A stretch of 64,000 nucleotides of DNA from Opisthorchis felineus (GCA_004794785.1 SJOL01008692.1:1630499-1694498), one strand, 5' to 3'. Counted from the stretch's first letter, positions 47,957-61,289 are shown. The notes: generated by a model from the letters alone, not told the origin. Numbers and translations: made by a program.

Positions 47957-47962
47957 AATAAA
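47957..47962 (+). terminator. Poly(A) signal of LY6-C
   Basis: AATAAA lies 46 bp after the LY6-C stop codon. Confidence 0.5.
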
Positions 47963-49465
47963 ACGCTGCGAAAAGTTTTATCTCTTTATGCTGGTTGTTT
48001 TCACAGACAATGCGTGGGAGCCATATGGTTGACCTTCATCGGGTCACTGATACTAACCATATAGAAACAAAAATGTTGTGTATCCCGATCTGTCGAAAAC
48101 TTTCAAGTTCTGCGGTAGAGATCGTGGCTTGCTGATAAAAAGTCGCTGAATTTTAATCAGACTGACAGTCACTCCAGGAGGTTGCGCAACGCGGGAAGCT
48201 CGGTTATTGCTTGTGCCCTTGAAGAAGTATGCTGTCGTGGTTGACGATATACTGGGACTGGGCCTGTGACAAAAACCAGTAGTATGAAGCTCCAAAATGC
48301 TATCAGAACTCTGTTGGCAAAAATGGATGTGGCATTCTCGAAGTAAAAAACTGACAATCTGCAGTAGTATTGCAGATGGCAATCTTGAGGAGATATCTAT
48401 GGCCAACTGTTCATATCGACTACATTGGTTTGCGTACGTGTTGGAATACTGGTGCTTTGAACAATGCAGGTATAGTTGGCAATAAGTTGTTGGCACCCCA
48501 AACTTTGGGTGTAGACGTGTGAGTGAAGTCTATCCAGACTGAGAAACTGGGAAGTACTCTGTGGCCGTTTTACGCATGACGAAACCGTCGACAGAGCGAA
48601 TCTCACGAACTGGCAGGCAGACAGAAACCCGGATGAAGGTCTGAACATTAGATCGTCCATCTACGAATTGGCGAAAAACTCGTATAGCACCACCCATCAT
48701 TTAATCGAAAGATTCACGCAGGGTATTGGACGGTTCGCTGCCAAAAGGTCACTTCGTAAAGGCTCATGTCATTTAGGGGGATTTTTCTGTTTAGTCAAAC
48801 TACCTATGTATGGTGCGTGTTTTCTGGGTGGCTAGTTGACGAAAATGAACACTGCCATCCAAGGGTGCCTGCAGAACTGTCTGATCTCTGTGGTCACAGT
48901 ATCGACGAAACGCGTTTAGTGATAACAGGGGTGACGAAAAAAACGAAATGTCGAATAACGAAAATTACCAAACGACATACCGCTGGACCGCTTTCAGCGG
49001 TGCAGTACACAGTGAACGCGGGCTACTTTTAAGGAGTCGCACTGGTGTCTGACATGCAACGGGGGACATATCATTCCAATGTGCCACTATTAACTTGTAG
49101 CAATAAAAAAACATCGAGCATAAACTTCTCCATATGAGTGAAGGGGGTAAAGAAAATGTTGACTTTGCCCTATTCATATCTTCTTTTCAACTTGAGCAAA
49201 ATGATCAAAGGGATATACATTCCTCTTCCTCATATTCGCATTGAACGCAAGTGTAGTTGGTGACCACCGGGTGCTGCGGTAAAATCGGTGTGAAATCGGT
49301 CAGCCAGACAGTCCCAAGATCGATCCTGCTCAGTCCATTTGATCAGCCTCAACCAGGACAACATTCGTAGTGGATTGAATCTCAAAATCGACCACATCTT
49401 GACTTATGAGAGGCAGGCTGTTTCAAGAATGACTATTCGGGAGAGTGAGGCAAGAACGAACAACT
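47963..49465. other. No gene recognised downstream of LY6-C
   Basis: Frames at 48053-48496 (-, 147 codons) and 48766-49032 (+) are open but unrecognised and lack clear exon borders. Confidence 0.35.
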
Positions 49466-49907
49466 ATGCAAATTTGTATTTTGATATGCTCACAAATGTA
49501 TGACAACAGGTTTGATATTACCTCAGGTCCATTGGAAATCTTACCTGGACACACTTGAAAGGCTCATTATTATGCAATATTGTGCAGTGCATTTTGTGTG
49601 GTTGTAGGTAGATCAGTGAGCTAGTTGGTTCCGTTCACGTTTCACAGGCTTTCAATCCTCATACCACTGTTTATGCTTTGATTATCACTCACTACATCCA
49701 CGTAGGTATGGGAGGTGCTGTACAAATGTGTTTAGTGACAGATTGCTGCAATTGTTTTAAACTTTGATGATGAGGATGCAATTTCCGTTTTTTGTTCATC
49801 TATCCCACACGTTAGAATCGATGAAACCAGCACATGCCCCAAATATTGGTGGAGTGGAATGCAGGCCTGGTCCATACGAGGCTTGCACTGATCACGGTCC
49901 AAGTGGT
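49466..49907 (-). repeat. 442-bp inverted repeat, right arm
   Basis: Reverse-complement partner of 43695-44136. It carries the same open frame on the minus strand with a handful of substitutions. No target-site duplication was obvious outside the arms. Confidence 0.85.
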
Positions 49908-52638
49908 CTGATATCAAACTCACAGCATAATGGCACTTACGACTTAAGGTTTCCCAGCCGTTGCATACTTGAATTATGATCAGGCGATCCATTTGAGCAG
50001 ATTTTTCCGAAACTCTTCGGATCCACAAATAACTTGGCAGTCAACTATCGTCAGGGTACAACAAAAGCGTGAGTCATCGTACACTTGTAACTCCTAGCGA
50101 ATAACCAGATGCCGTGAGTGACTGTTGGTTCCAGTTTACCAGTGCCAGTCAGATGATGCAATAACCGCAGTCAATTACAATAAAGAAAGTCAGTTAAATC
50201 GGGTCATATCAGGAAGGTCGTCGTTCTTTGGATGCGGAAACGGCAATAAACCGTCTACTGCCGTCAAATGTATACGGTTATATGAGGTAGGAATTCTTGA
50301 CAGAGATGTGTGAGGAAAAATTAGGGCTGTGTTTGAGTTCTACAAATGTAGTTTTTACTCCACAGAGATTTTTTTATGTCATTGCCGCAGATATTCTTCA
50401 AAGCGATGAGAAATCTACAAATTTTTTTGGAGCGTTGATTCAAGCGAGCTGTAGTTAGGTGGAACAATATACCTGCGATTTGTCCAAAGACCACATGGGA
50501 TCGGAAACAGTAATATAAATGTGTCACAGAACTAGATTCCGCCATGTAATCTCTCGAACGACGGAGCTTTCGAATAAACATGGAGTTTTAATGTGGAGAA
50601 TAGTTCCAATTGGCTTGTTTCGCATCAGTGAAATACCGAAGCCGTTGCCAACGTACTGAACAAATGCCCAATCTGAGAATGTGTTCAGATGTAAAAACTT
50701 GGTGGGAATCAATGGTTTAGGGAATTTTTACACGTGTTAGATAGATGTATGCATTAAAAATTATACTCCAACTGTATGATCAGGATGAAGAGCGGAGAAC
50801 ATAAAATGGTGTGAACAAAGCTTATTCAATCGGAAACATCCAAATAGTTCAGGAAATTTTTGCGGCACACAACAAAGCTGTGTCCGGTTTGACTGGAATA
50901 CCGTATCGTAAACGAAGTTTTCAAAATTGCATCGTGACAAACGCGCGTTTTCCTGCTACGGGATTTACTGGAGGACTGTACTAGTAGGACTCGACCACAA
51001 GAATAATTTTAGTGCGGTGAACCCCTCATGACGGTACACTGAATTGCACAAGTAAAACTTTAAAAAATACCAGCAAATTCCGCCGTGCCAAAGAGGTGGT
51101 CACACTTTGGAGGGCAAACTGTCTGACAAGTGTGAGTGCCATACAACACGGCTGTATTTAGAAAGGAGCGATTCCAGGTAGGACAGGTGGATAGACAGCG
51201 GACTGTATGAACACAAATGTAACACGATGACGGACTTTCTCCAAGCACGAATTCCCATAAAATTCTCACCGTCTTTCTTACGTCATTGTTATTATTCGGA
51301 ATGCAGCAGAATGCAAATTTTGCGTTTCAGTTCGATGCTCTAAATTATATTTAGCGTTGCAAAGCCGGATAAGATGTGGTCTGAAATATGAACCGGAAAT
51401 TTGAGTAAAAGCATTCAAGGACATCGCACTCTTGATAGCCATCCATTTCAACTAAACGGATTGTTGAAAAATGGCGCTCTACCATGTTTAAAGTTTTGTT
51501 CTCTTCAGAATTTAAGATCAGATGGAGTGATTCCTGTGAGATGTAAAATCAATGCCGATTCTAAAACACACCTTATTTAAGACAGGCTGGTTCGATGGTC
51601 CGATTTTTGCTGCAGTCTTCAAGATGTGTGAAATGCTTGCTTCCTACTCGTACAACAGACTGTCACATTTAATGTTAGATCTTTCACATGGCGCGTGAAT
51701 GTGACGCAGAAAAAACGGACAAGGAACGTAATCGTTCTACTTCCGGGTACTTGGCATACAGAGTTAGAGAACGGCTCCAAACTGCTGACACTCGTGATTA
51801 AGCAGTTATGTCGACTCCGCCAAACCGGTTTCAGATTTCGGCTGGGCACGACATGGAGTCATGTGTAAGGTTTCGGAAGAGTACGGTCAAACGGTTGGGT
51901 GTCTTTCCATCTACAGCCAACAACTAGCCTAGTGACATTGTGATACCAAGTGTTGTGTGACAGTGTTGTCTTACAATAACTGAACAGGATGCGTGATAGC
52001 ACTTGCCGATTGTCGATTCGCATGAGGAAATAATTCACCCCACCAACACTTCGGGCTGATGCAACTTGGAGCTATGTTCAGCAGCATTGCTATTGCTTGT
52101 GGTCATAAAGTGTTTACATGATCCAGGACTACGCCGTTAAAAGGGATTCGTAGGAACTCCTTACTTTCCTGGATCGTGTGACACAAACTGCCAAAACAAA
52201 TAACAAAATTCATCCTTGGACCACTTTCTGTCCAAGTAAACCGGGATTTATTTTTCTAACTGTTAGACATCAGACGAACCGTTTGTAACTGCTCATTTTG
52301 CCAATTGGTTTCATTCGAGCAGCTGTGTGTGTTGACTTGTTAACGGGACCTAGAACGCGTTGATGTCCTTTATGTTGTGCTCTAAAAAATATTATGCAAT
52401 TATTCAGCCAACGGTTTTAACCTACTTATTTATGGACTTTAGGGGATCTGGAAGGGCTGCCCCAATTCCTTCCTGCGTTCGCTTTCATTAGTGACTTTAC
52501 ACTTTTCTCCTTAAGCCGTTCCGCAGCTCTACGAATTCCAACTGCACTAATGAGAGGAATAAGGGTATTGTTACGCGCACTAATAACACATCAGGTGTCT
52601 TTGGGGGTTTGACCACATTTATCAGGTTTTTCAAAACC
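49908..52638. other. No gene recognised
   Basis: Only short, unsupported frames on both strands. This is the region 3' of the minus-strand gene that ends at 52639. Confidence 0.4.
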
Positions 52639-55600
52639 CTACGCCTGAACCACTTTACGTTTGCACTTAGGCACCGCTACGAACCAGAATCCTAACCCGC
52701 ACATGATTGGATCGCTTGAGGGTGCAGCATAGAGGCGAGCCCTGATTGGCCGAAATTGTAAAACCGGCAGCAAGTCGTGCACCAGTATCCGCAGGATGCC
52801 GGTTACTAGTGGCGCGTTCAGAAAGCGTCGGTATTTCAAAAATGTTTTCTCCTCACACGCTGTAAATAGAACTCGTTACACGCGTGATTTTAACCTAGTT
52901 TAGGACGGTTACTACACGCTTTGCCACCACCACCTCCGGTGGTGGTCCCTCTGTCGATAACGCGAGCCTAAGATTTTCAGACAACAACCTCAGTGCGATC
53001 GGGAAAGTGCTCACATTTGTCTTACGCTGTTTGGCAGAATGATGAGCGTGAGGATCTCTAGCCATTTTAACAAGTGAGAACACTGGTGGGGAACCTACAC
53101 TTGTCAACTCATATCTGAAGTCCAAGTGGATCTGTAAACAATGCAAAATCGGAGGTGTGGAAAGCTTAAATTCATCGATCAACTACCCAATGCTTATGAG
53201 AACGATATGTAAGAGTAAGGCCATAACATGAACCAATGGATAGTGTTATGCGCAAGAGAGGGTTGTGCATGAAGAACCGCGAAATATAACGCTTAATGAA
53301 CAATCATAGACACGGGTCGGGCTAGACAAAGTTTGACCATATTTATAGATAAGTGCCTTCCCAAAGCGCGACATATAACTGACTCAAGTACGTCAGTGGG
53401 ATGAGACATTAAAACTGCTTAGTCCTTCCAGCATACGCCAGTGTCAGTTCAATAAACGAATGGAACCCAGGGATTATCTGGGACATTGGGACCACTGCAC
53501 TCTCATTTTTTACTTTATCCACACCCTGCCAAAGCACCTTATATTTTGAAGGCCTGTCCGTAATTTTTCCACGGCGGGGTCACAGAAGTACATACCTGTT
53601 CCGATCAGCCTTAAGTTGTTGTGACCAGATTTGCCATGGCAACCTCCGAAATTTCAGTGTCCATCCCACGGGCGCCGGCTAGTAGCCGAGAGTAACAAGG
53701 TCAGTTCTGAGGCAGTTATCGTATTCCATGGACTAGATGTATCCCAAAAAGATGCCCTTAGGATATCTAGAGGCTGGCCCAGGAGTTTGTAAGCCTTAAA
53801 AATGATCGCAAGACGGAGACCCGCCAGATGAACTTGAAAAATAAGCCACCATATTAAGCTTCGCTCAGAATGCCTGAATGAACTAGTTAATTAAGTGATG
53901 GCACTGGAAAATAGGTCGGACGTATTTCTCTGGCATGACGAAAACAAAGAACTCCTGAGGGCCATATGGTGGTGGCTAAAATTTACAGGATGTAACAAGT
54001 AAACTTGCATCCTTACTAGGCTGTCCTGTCAACATACACAACGCAAAACTGCATATTCCGTTTGACCAGTATCCCTCATGATGGTGATACGCAGCATCGC
54101 TCCCCCCACACTTTTTTTTGTACACCTGGTCGCTTTCCTAACTGAGGATGGCTTGCTAGTGAAGAAACACCTATGCGGACTGGCGACCGAGAGACGCCAG
54201 TAAACCCCCGGTCTGCTAGCTTGTGGAGGGTCCCAGAGAAGTTTATTGGTGATGAAATTTAGGAACGTTCTGCCGGTCTACACACGCTGGCCAGCTGCGT
54301 CGATTGCGCAAGGGTCTTTCTGTCTCACAAGTCTCCCGCATTTTTTGGATGAGGTGGTGAACTGCAGGGGGTTGGGGGTCTCCGTTGCGGCATGTTACCC
54401 GGACGTCAATAAGGCTACCATTCGCTCCGTTCTGCCCAAGCTGGAGGACCACAGGTGAGGCCTGTGGTGTTTTGTACCTTTCTTTTGCTTTCATTATAAC
54501 GTTACGTATTTCATCAATTTCATAAACGATTTTTGTTTGAATACGCAAAACCACAAAAACGCGCAGTTGTACAACAATTACATGCAATACAGGCGTGGTC
54601 GCATTCTCCGATTTCCCCTTCTCATTTCACTCGCGCTTACAGCGGTTATTCGCGAGCTTCATGTGCTAACTCTGGTATCAAAACATTTCAGACTGTCTTN
54701 NNNNNNNNNNNNNNNNNNNNNNNNNNNNNNNNNNNNNNNNNNNNNNNNNNNNNNNNNNNNNNNNNNNNNNNNNNNNNNNNNNNNNNNNNNNNNNNNNNNN
54801 NNNNNNNNNNNNNNNNNNNNNNNNNNNNNNNNCTCAGCTCTGCAGTCTCAAAGCTAGGAGTTATTACTGCCAATCTACCCCCAGTCCTGGGCGACTTTCA
54901 AGTGTTGCACTAGTAACACCGCAAGAGCAAGCTCCTTCATTTAGAGAATAGTCAACACGCCGATAATGGTGCCGCGAAGTATGGGGGAACATTGGACGGC
55001 CAGCGCAGGGTTTGCGTTGCGGACCTAACGTTACAAAAATAGACCAAAGCGAGAAAACAGCAAAACATGGATAATTGAAGGGGGAGGAAAAATGCAAAAA
55101 CAGTACAAAAAGAGAAAACATGAAAAAACATAAACAAAAACCAAAGTGGTTGTTGGGAAAGTAAAGAGAAAATGAGCGCAGTTTTCTTCGATTTTTTTAT
55201 ATTTCGCAGAACGATTGAACGTCTGCTTCTGGATGTATTATTGCCCCGTTTGAATGCCAATGTATCCTCCACGGACCCAAGAATATCCTTGGTCCATGCT
55301 GTTCTTAATTTGTCACGATTCTTTGGCTGATCCTAACCATCATGACAGCCTCAACTGACTCACCATAGATGTTCACGTACGGGGCTGTCTACGACTCCAA
55401 GTCCGACGTCGCGATGACGGTGCCTTGACTAGCACGCCTAGTCTGGTGGCTTGCCCGTAGTTTACCATACCTCTACTATTTACCCGTCAAGCGCGTTACG
55501 TGCAACCACAAGACCGCCCCAATCCGTTGAATCTGTGTCAGGACTTGAAAGTAATGGCCACTCTATTGTGCTGCCTGCCTGTTCCGCCCATAAACCCACA

Positions 55601-58600
55601 AGTTCATCCGACGGAAGCATCAAAGTGTTGGTATACCGATGAAGAATAAACCTCGCCGTGCACCCGATATAGTGTGTGCTACTCACAATATATGAACAGA
55701 AAACGTACTAGATGTGACGAATTCACTGGTTTTGTTTGGCGGTACGCCTGCCGCAACGGTAGAAGATTCGTCCTATACAGGCGGAGAATGGCTCCGTTTT
55801 GAGTTTGCGCGGGCAAAGACGAAGTAATTATTGTTCACGTACTCTTTCAAAATATCTTCAAATCCAATACAGAAGAAAACACTTGAGGAAACCGGGTTTT
55901 CGCATAATTTCCCACCGTCTTCACGGAGACTGTACGCGAAGCCAATAATAGCGATTAAAATATGAATTCCGCGCCCAAGGTGGACCTCTAGTACGTTTAA
56001 ACGACTTTTAACAAAACTGTGGCCAACTGTGGAGATTTTACAGGGTTTGAATTAATGCAACTAAATGTTAAAACATTGTGTTAAAGATTCCCTCTTTCAA
56101 ACTACGGTTTCAGAGAAATTTGGTGTGTGCGTCCCAGGGTCGGCGCGTCTGAAGTGGGCGGTGATCACAGCCGCTCAGTATTCAAACAATGGAATTGGTT
56201 TCTCAAAAGCTACAGCGTCTTCAACGTTTCCACTTCATAGTATAGAATGCCTATGTATGGTAAATTATTATGCAAATAGCCCACTTGTGTGATTTGTTGA
56301 GTTGACCGAATCGTCAAGGTCATCATTCGCCACCAATTGTGAATAGGCTGCCAAATGTAATAAGATCTCGCGAATTGCATTAAAAGATGAATCGCTTACA
56401 ACTGACGGAATTTGCAGACAGTTCTACAGCTGAAATAATTCAGTGAACTTTCTATAAACTACATGGCCCTTCTGGATGCAAAATATGCGGAGGTGCGACT
56501 CCTTTAAATAATTTTTGCTATTTATATCTGCTTGACTGTTGGAATAGCGTTCAGGAACCTCGACAATTGCTATTCCGGTTTGCAACCGCAGAAGCCGCTT
56601 TCATTATCGCCGGATAAATCTTGCCAGGTTGGAAGAACGTAAGGTTTGCAGATGTTGCAGTCGTTAGTTGTTGAACAGCAGAGCGCTCCAGCATAACTTG
56701 CAAGATACACCAGGACGTTGATCATTGCACGCTGCTGAACGAGCCTAGCTGACGCACACGACTAACATGCGGCTATGGGGCAGCCATACCTAATCAACTG
56801 GTTGGAGCGCGCCCATTCATCTCTACCGGGGTAAAGTCCAAATTAGTGACATGAAAATTTGAATTGTGTTGTTCGTTTTGAGGAGTGCGTGTATCATGTC
56901 GGGAAGCGTACGGCCTTCGTCGTGGGGAGCGTTCATTGGGGTATTGACGTCCGTAAATGAGATGAGGATATAAGTTTGGTTATCGAAATATCACTATGAG
57001 GCAGGCGGCTGTCAAACTGTGAACAACACTTACCCTACAATGGGAGCACTTAGGTGGTTACAACGTAGTAGAGGCCTGTTTACACAACACCATCTTCAAC
57101 GGCTAAGTTGCATTGCGCAATTTCTTATAGCTTAGTGCCTACCGACTATAGCCCCCAAGAAATACGAGACTTACATGAATGCACGAGGTCTCATTAACAG
57201 ACGAAATGTCTGGAGCTGGTGGGCCATGTATGTCACATGAAACCATCGTCGTCTCCTTTCTCTAGCTGATGCTCTACAGCGTTAGTCGTTTACCAACATC
57301 TGTCGATTAGCTCCGCCTTGGGCCCGAAAATACGGACAAACACAGACTTCCGGCACACACTGTGCTGGGATTCTGTGCTTCGGTCTAGGTCAACATCATG
57401 TGACGCCTTCTTTGCGGACCGGTTAGCTAGCACACCTTTGAGTTTTCCAAACGGGCCAGGGGTTAAGAACCAAAAATATATTTACCTGTGAACTAACCTT
57501 TGAGATAAGCCTGAAGAGCATCACCGCACAGCGGGCAAGGCTCACCATCACAACGGTCGACGTGATATATCACGGGATCCGTTGGACACCAGCGGTCACT
57601 GGTACTGGTCGACCGGTCAAAATGCAACCAAAAGCCCCAGTCTGTGTCCCTAGACCGCCATTCGGGTTGAGATGCAGTATCCTTGACCACCGACGGTAGG
57701 CCGTCATGTGCAGAGGTTGAGCCTTGACGCCGCAGGATTTGCCTCTGAAAAATCAGCTGCTAATAGATGGCTGTGACCCGCCTGGGTCCCAGCCCCCAAA
57801 GCTTATCCACCATTCGGTTCAGTTGTTTACGTAGGCCGTTCCAAGCTGTTAGCGGTGGTTTGGGAAAAAGTGTAAGGGGCACACCTTTTTCCCGTATGTT
57901 GTGATCCGATGGCCACCGTTGGTGGATTGAGAAGTAAGCTAAAAATCCATGAAGAATGTTTCTTATTGCATGGAAGCGACTAACCTCTAAAAACAGAGAA
58001 TGAATGGATGCAGGGGGTCCATCGCCTGGTAGAAAGGCATGTGCATTCTCCAGCGCAGGTGTCCACTGTCTGGCAGCACCTGGATGTTTGCACCACGAAC
58101 TGTAAGTTAGTGAATGTAGGTTGAACTCACCTTGTTAGTTTTAAAACTATGGTAGCGCAGCCCTGGTGGTCACGGCCCCAGGTGCCTAAAAACGGTGGAA
58201 CATGCGTACGTAATCACTCGGCAGACTACGTTCAGAACATAGCCATCGCCCTCCAGAAACTTCCGTCGGTTCAAATTCTCGCATGAGTCACGCGGCGTGC
58301 CCGACAACCTTCTGTATGGCGCGTTACAGTGTGTCGGAGTGATGCACCTGGTTTTTAAGGCGATCATTGCATTCTCCAGACGGTTGTTGGTCACATTACC
58401 AAAGTGGACCATCCCGGATTGTGCGTGTACAGCCCATTTTCAGATGATATACAACCAGCGGCCCGTAAGACGAATCACGTGTCTGTGCGGCGCAGTATTT
58501 GCAGATCTTGCCGAAATCTGTGTGCTTGTATTATGATAAACAAAAAACCTACTGTGCGGCAATGTCCAAGCAAACCATGCGTGGAATATGTGCCGGCTTT

Positions 58601-60365
58601 TCGCGGAGTGTCTGTGACCAAAAATACATGTGTGTTATATTATACATCCGTGCTTCATGATAGGTACGAGAGGTACCCATGACATCCGTGATCAAAAAAG
58701 ATACAGCTTGCATCTACAGGCTGGATATTAGGTGCTTTAAAAAAACTTATCATAACAGTTTGTCGCGTGCGTTCTGTCGTTCTGGAAAGCGTCGAAACAA
58801 CACCATCTGCTGCCATCTGGGGAGGCATATTTGGCTGTAGTGACTTTCCTCTGACTGAAGCACACGCACGCGCCTGGCCTCTCGAAGTTTTGCCAGGACC
58901 GAAGGCATGTCATCTGCCAAAACAAAACCCAACTATGCGGCACCTACTCAACAGAGCTGGACGACACTTCCGGCGGTAGCTGTATATGGCCTGAGTGCTA
59001 GGATCTTGCCGAATTCATCGAACACAAATGCCGCACTTCACACGACGGCATTCCAAATTCCAAACAGGCCCTGCAGATGTCCAACTCATCTTCGATTAGC
59101 CGCCAAATTACCGGAAGTCGATCGTACAAAAACTCAGAAACCTTATCATTGTGCTCAAGATAACAAAAGGTGATTGCCTTCTTAGACAAAACCGCACTGG
59201 ACAGCCGGTGCTTCACGTACCGTTTTTTATTAGGAAGCACGCCCAGCTTATTAGCTTCTTCGGATTCATCGACTTTCCGTTCGTCTTGCAAGCCGTCCGC
59301 TGCATATTAAGTACACCTATTCGCAAAGCAAAAGAGCGTTCGTGCTTCGATTACTGGATGAAAGCACAAATAACACAAAGTCAGTTTCAGTTATTCATTT
59401 ATGACTTTCTCAAACGCCGTGAAGGATAAAAAGGATACAGTCGCCAGCTTCTCAACAAACACACGCGAGGCCACTTCTGAAGCAACAGAACAGCAAGTGA
59501 AATACGCGTCAAAAATTTAGAAAGAGTAATTAAAACAAATCGAGAAAAAACGACGGTGGGTTAAGATGGTTTTTAGTTTGAGCACATACGCAACAAAAGT
59601 CAACATTTTGGCTCAAAAAGTTTTATTCCACTCGCACATATTTTGCAGAAAAAGCATTGTGCCTCTGAAGCGCGGCGTGACCACATACGAATGAACAGTG
59701 GTAGATGACCTTGAAATCGCGCTCACTTAACCAAAAAACCATGGAAAATATATCACGGAAACGTGCAACGGATTTAGAATAAGTCCATGTAAAATTCCCA
59801 ACTTCATAAACCCCATAGTTTCCGCGATATCATTTCTGTTCGCATCTAATGAGCGGCTGTACACACCAGGATGCTCATGCTTCGTGTCAGGGTCATCCTC
59901 CAAAGCCCCCACTTTAGTTACTGAAAAGTTAGCTTAAAACAGTAGAGACTTTACATAGAATTTTTCCATAGAAAACTGACTTATTTGATCTTGGCGTCAA
60001 GGGCACGTCCACCACGTCCACTGGACCCACCGTTGTTTTAATCTATTAATTTACATCATCTAACTCGGGGGCACTTTGGAATAGTTTTCGTTGTACGTGA
60101 TAACGTACGTGACATGGTGTGAGCTGCGGAAGTCTGGTGCAGTTCATCGACCTTCGTTGATATGATATGTTACACTAGTGAAAACATGAAAATGATATAA
60201 GAACGTTGGGGAATTACGTGTGAGTTCGCTAGCGTTGGCTACATTACTCACTGCGCAGTGTCCAAATGACTCAGAGTTTTCGTTGATAACGCACGCTGCA
60301 AGCCATGTAGAAACCATGATAACCCCCAAAGATCCGCGCTTTGTTTTAGTTTTTCCTGTTCGCAT
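52639..60365 (-). CDS. Putative secreted protein, unknown family (at least three exons)
   Basis: Proposed minus-strand exons: 60365-60252, 57744-57498 and 52859-52639. Exon 1 encodes 38 residues: a basic start (MRTGKTKTKRG), a hydrophobic core (SLGVIMVSTWLAACVI) and NENSESFGHCA, read as a signal peptide plus start of the mature protein. It ends GCA/GTGAGT in phase 0. Exon 2 (ATTTTTCAG/, AAAG/GTTAGT) enters in phase 0, exits in phase 1 and carries cysteines at 91, 103, 108 and 111 (WCPTDP, RCDGEPCPLCG). Exon 3 (CTATTTACAG/) enters in phase 1, is open for 72 codons, holds a hydrophobic stretch around ILRILVHDLLPVLQF and ends at TAG. If nothing is missing the product has 193 residues. I do not recognise the family. 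Further exons could lie in the 4.6-kb second intron, which contains an N gap. Exon 2 is the best supported; joining all three is an inference from phase and splice sites. Confidence 0.5.
54700..54832. other. Assembly gap (133 N)
   Basis: A run of N between two sequenced flanks, inside the proposed second intron of the minus-strand gene. Any open frame reported across it is meaningless. Confidence 0.99.
55010..55140 (+). repeat. A-rich low-complexity stretch
   Basis: Runs such as GAGGAAAAATGCAAAAACAG and AAAGAGAAAACATGAAAAAA make the minus strand read as a long hydrophobic, Phe-rich frame (54952-55272). I treat that frame as a composition artefact. Confidence 0.6.
57980..59300 (-). pseudogene. 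Decayed MULE-type transposase with SWIM zinc finger
   Basis: On the minus strand, pieces in the expected order of a Mutator-like (MULE) transposase can be read. 58935-58750 gives ADDMPSVLAKLREA and, later, QQMVLFRRF. 58412-58170 gives HFGNVTNNRLENAM and EGDGYVLNVVCR. 58099-57980 gives a SWIM zinc finger, CxCx(9)CxH, with ligand codons at 58045-58043, 58039-58037, 58012-58010 and 58006-58004. Stops and at least two frame changes separate the pieces (for example TGA just after the core and another before the finger), so it is dead. Frame 59291-58998 may be its N-terminal part but I cannot support that. It sits inside the first intron of the minus-strand secreted gene. Confidence 0.6.
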
Positions 60366-60395
60366 ACCTTGTGCGGGTCTAAATTTATCCTTGTG

Positions 60396-60404
60396 ATCTT
60401 ATAG
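60396..60404 (-). promoter_or_regulatory. TATA-like element of the minus-strand secreted gene
   Basis: CTATAAGAT on the minus strand lies about 31-39 bp before the ATG at 60365, resembling the close TATA-to-ATG spacing of LY6-A. Confidence 0.25.
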
Positions 60405-61289
60405 TTATTGACCTCTTAACCAACTGCGTTCGGTCACTTCCTAGGCACCGGAGTCCGCTCCAAGGCTATGTCTCTAAGATCGTTTGGGGCATAAAATGCC
60501 GGCTTACTTTGCATGTTCGAAAGGTGAAATCCCCCAGGAAACACGCCACATGCGGCTACGGTCGGCCAGATGTGCAAACGTTGCAAACATAGCAATCTTT
60601 GGCCACCCTTGGCTAACGGTGGCCAAGTGTGTACTGGGCTGCAACTGGAATGGATGCGGATAATACTGATGAAACTGGCACCCGAAATGAGGTGTCTCTA
60701 TCATAAATGGCTGGTTCAGCCCCAGATACTACGCAGTTGCTTTTCATCGAGTATCAGTGGTGCGGGAGCTTGCGTCGCTTCTTAGCCTGTTAACAACGAC
60801 TGTTGCAGGCATGTGCACAAGTCTAAGAAGTCTATGTTTTATAGAGTACAGCCAGCCTTCTACTTGCTTTCCAGAGTACTATTTTGGTGAACCATCCTTT
60901 TAAACGTTGTTATAATGAATGAGGTTATTCAACGCTTGTATGACCATATCTTGCCAAGCGTGAACGTAGTGCTGACACGGACTTTCTACTCCCATTTATT
61001 TGAATCTGAATCTGAACTACGGACGTCGATAGCATCGTCCTCAGGCACCTAATCTTCTGACCAACAAATTTACCGTAAAACCGTCACAATTCTTCCGGAA
61101 TCTACTGAACACACTTCGGTGCAATAGAAGAACGAAGTCGTCGCGCTCAAACGCAAGTTTATGTTCCTGCACCAATCCAGTAATCTACAGCGTTGAAAGT
61201 TAGTCAAGTCCTGCCAACTACAGATCAATGACGCTCTTTCTCGTCATCCCATATGTAATGCAGCCCATTATGGCTGTTCGGCTCCGCTA
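60405..61289. other. No gene recognised
   Basis: 60560-60660 contains GTTGCAAACATAG and GGCCACCCTTGGCTAACGGTGGCC, a partly palindromic block that may be another repeat. Nothing coding could be supported. Confidence 0.35.

Noticed and set aside
48053..48496. 147-codon minus-strand open frame
   Set aside because: No motif, no splice support, and broken by overlapping frames on both strands.
54246..54476. Plus-strand exon candidate ending VLPKLEDH at a CAG/GTGAGG donor
   Set aside because: The donor is good, but the reverse strand is open too (54243-54587), no partner exon was found and no family is recognisable.
54533..54913. Open frames spanning the N run
   Set aside because: They are artefacts of translating unknown bases.
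54952..55272. Hydrophobic minus-strand frame resembling a membrane protein
   Set aside because: It is the complement of an A-rich low-complexity stretch.
58404..58682. Plus-strand 92-codon open frame rich in cysteine
   Set aside because: It overlaps the MULE remnant, whose minus-strand motifs explain the sequence better.
59727..59912. Minus-strand exon candidate containing EDDPDTKHEHPG
   Set aside because: The clean frame has an upstream CTTTTCAG acceptor, but the required phase does not match the neighbouring exons and no donor is convincing.
60252..60365. Reading the signal-peptide exon as transmembrane helix 4 of a GPCR
   Set aside because: The WL motif is suggestive, but no TM3 or DRY exon exists upstream and the exon fits a signal peptide better.
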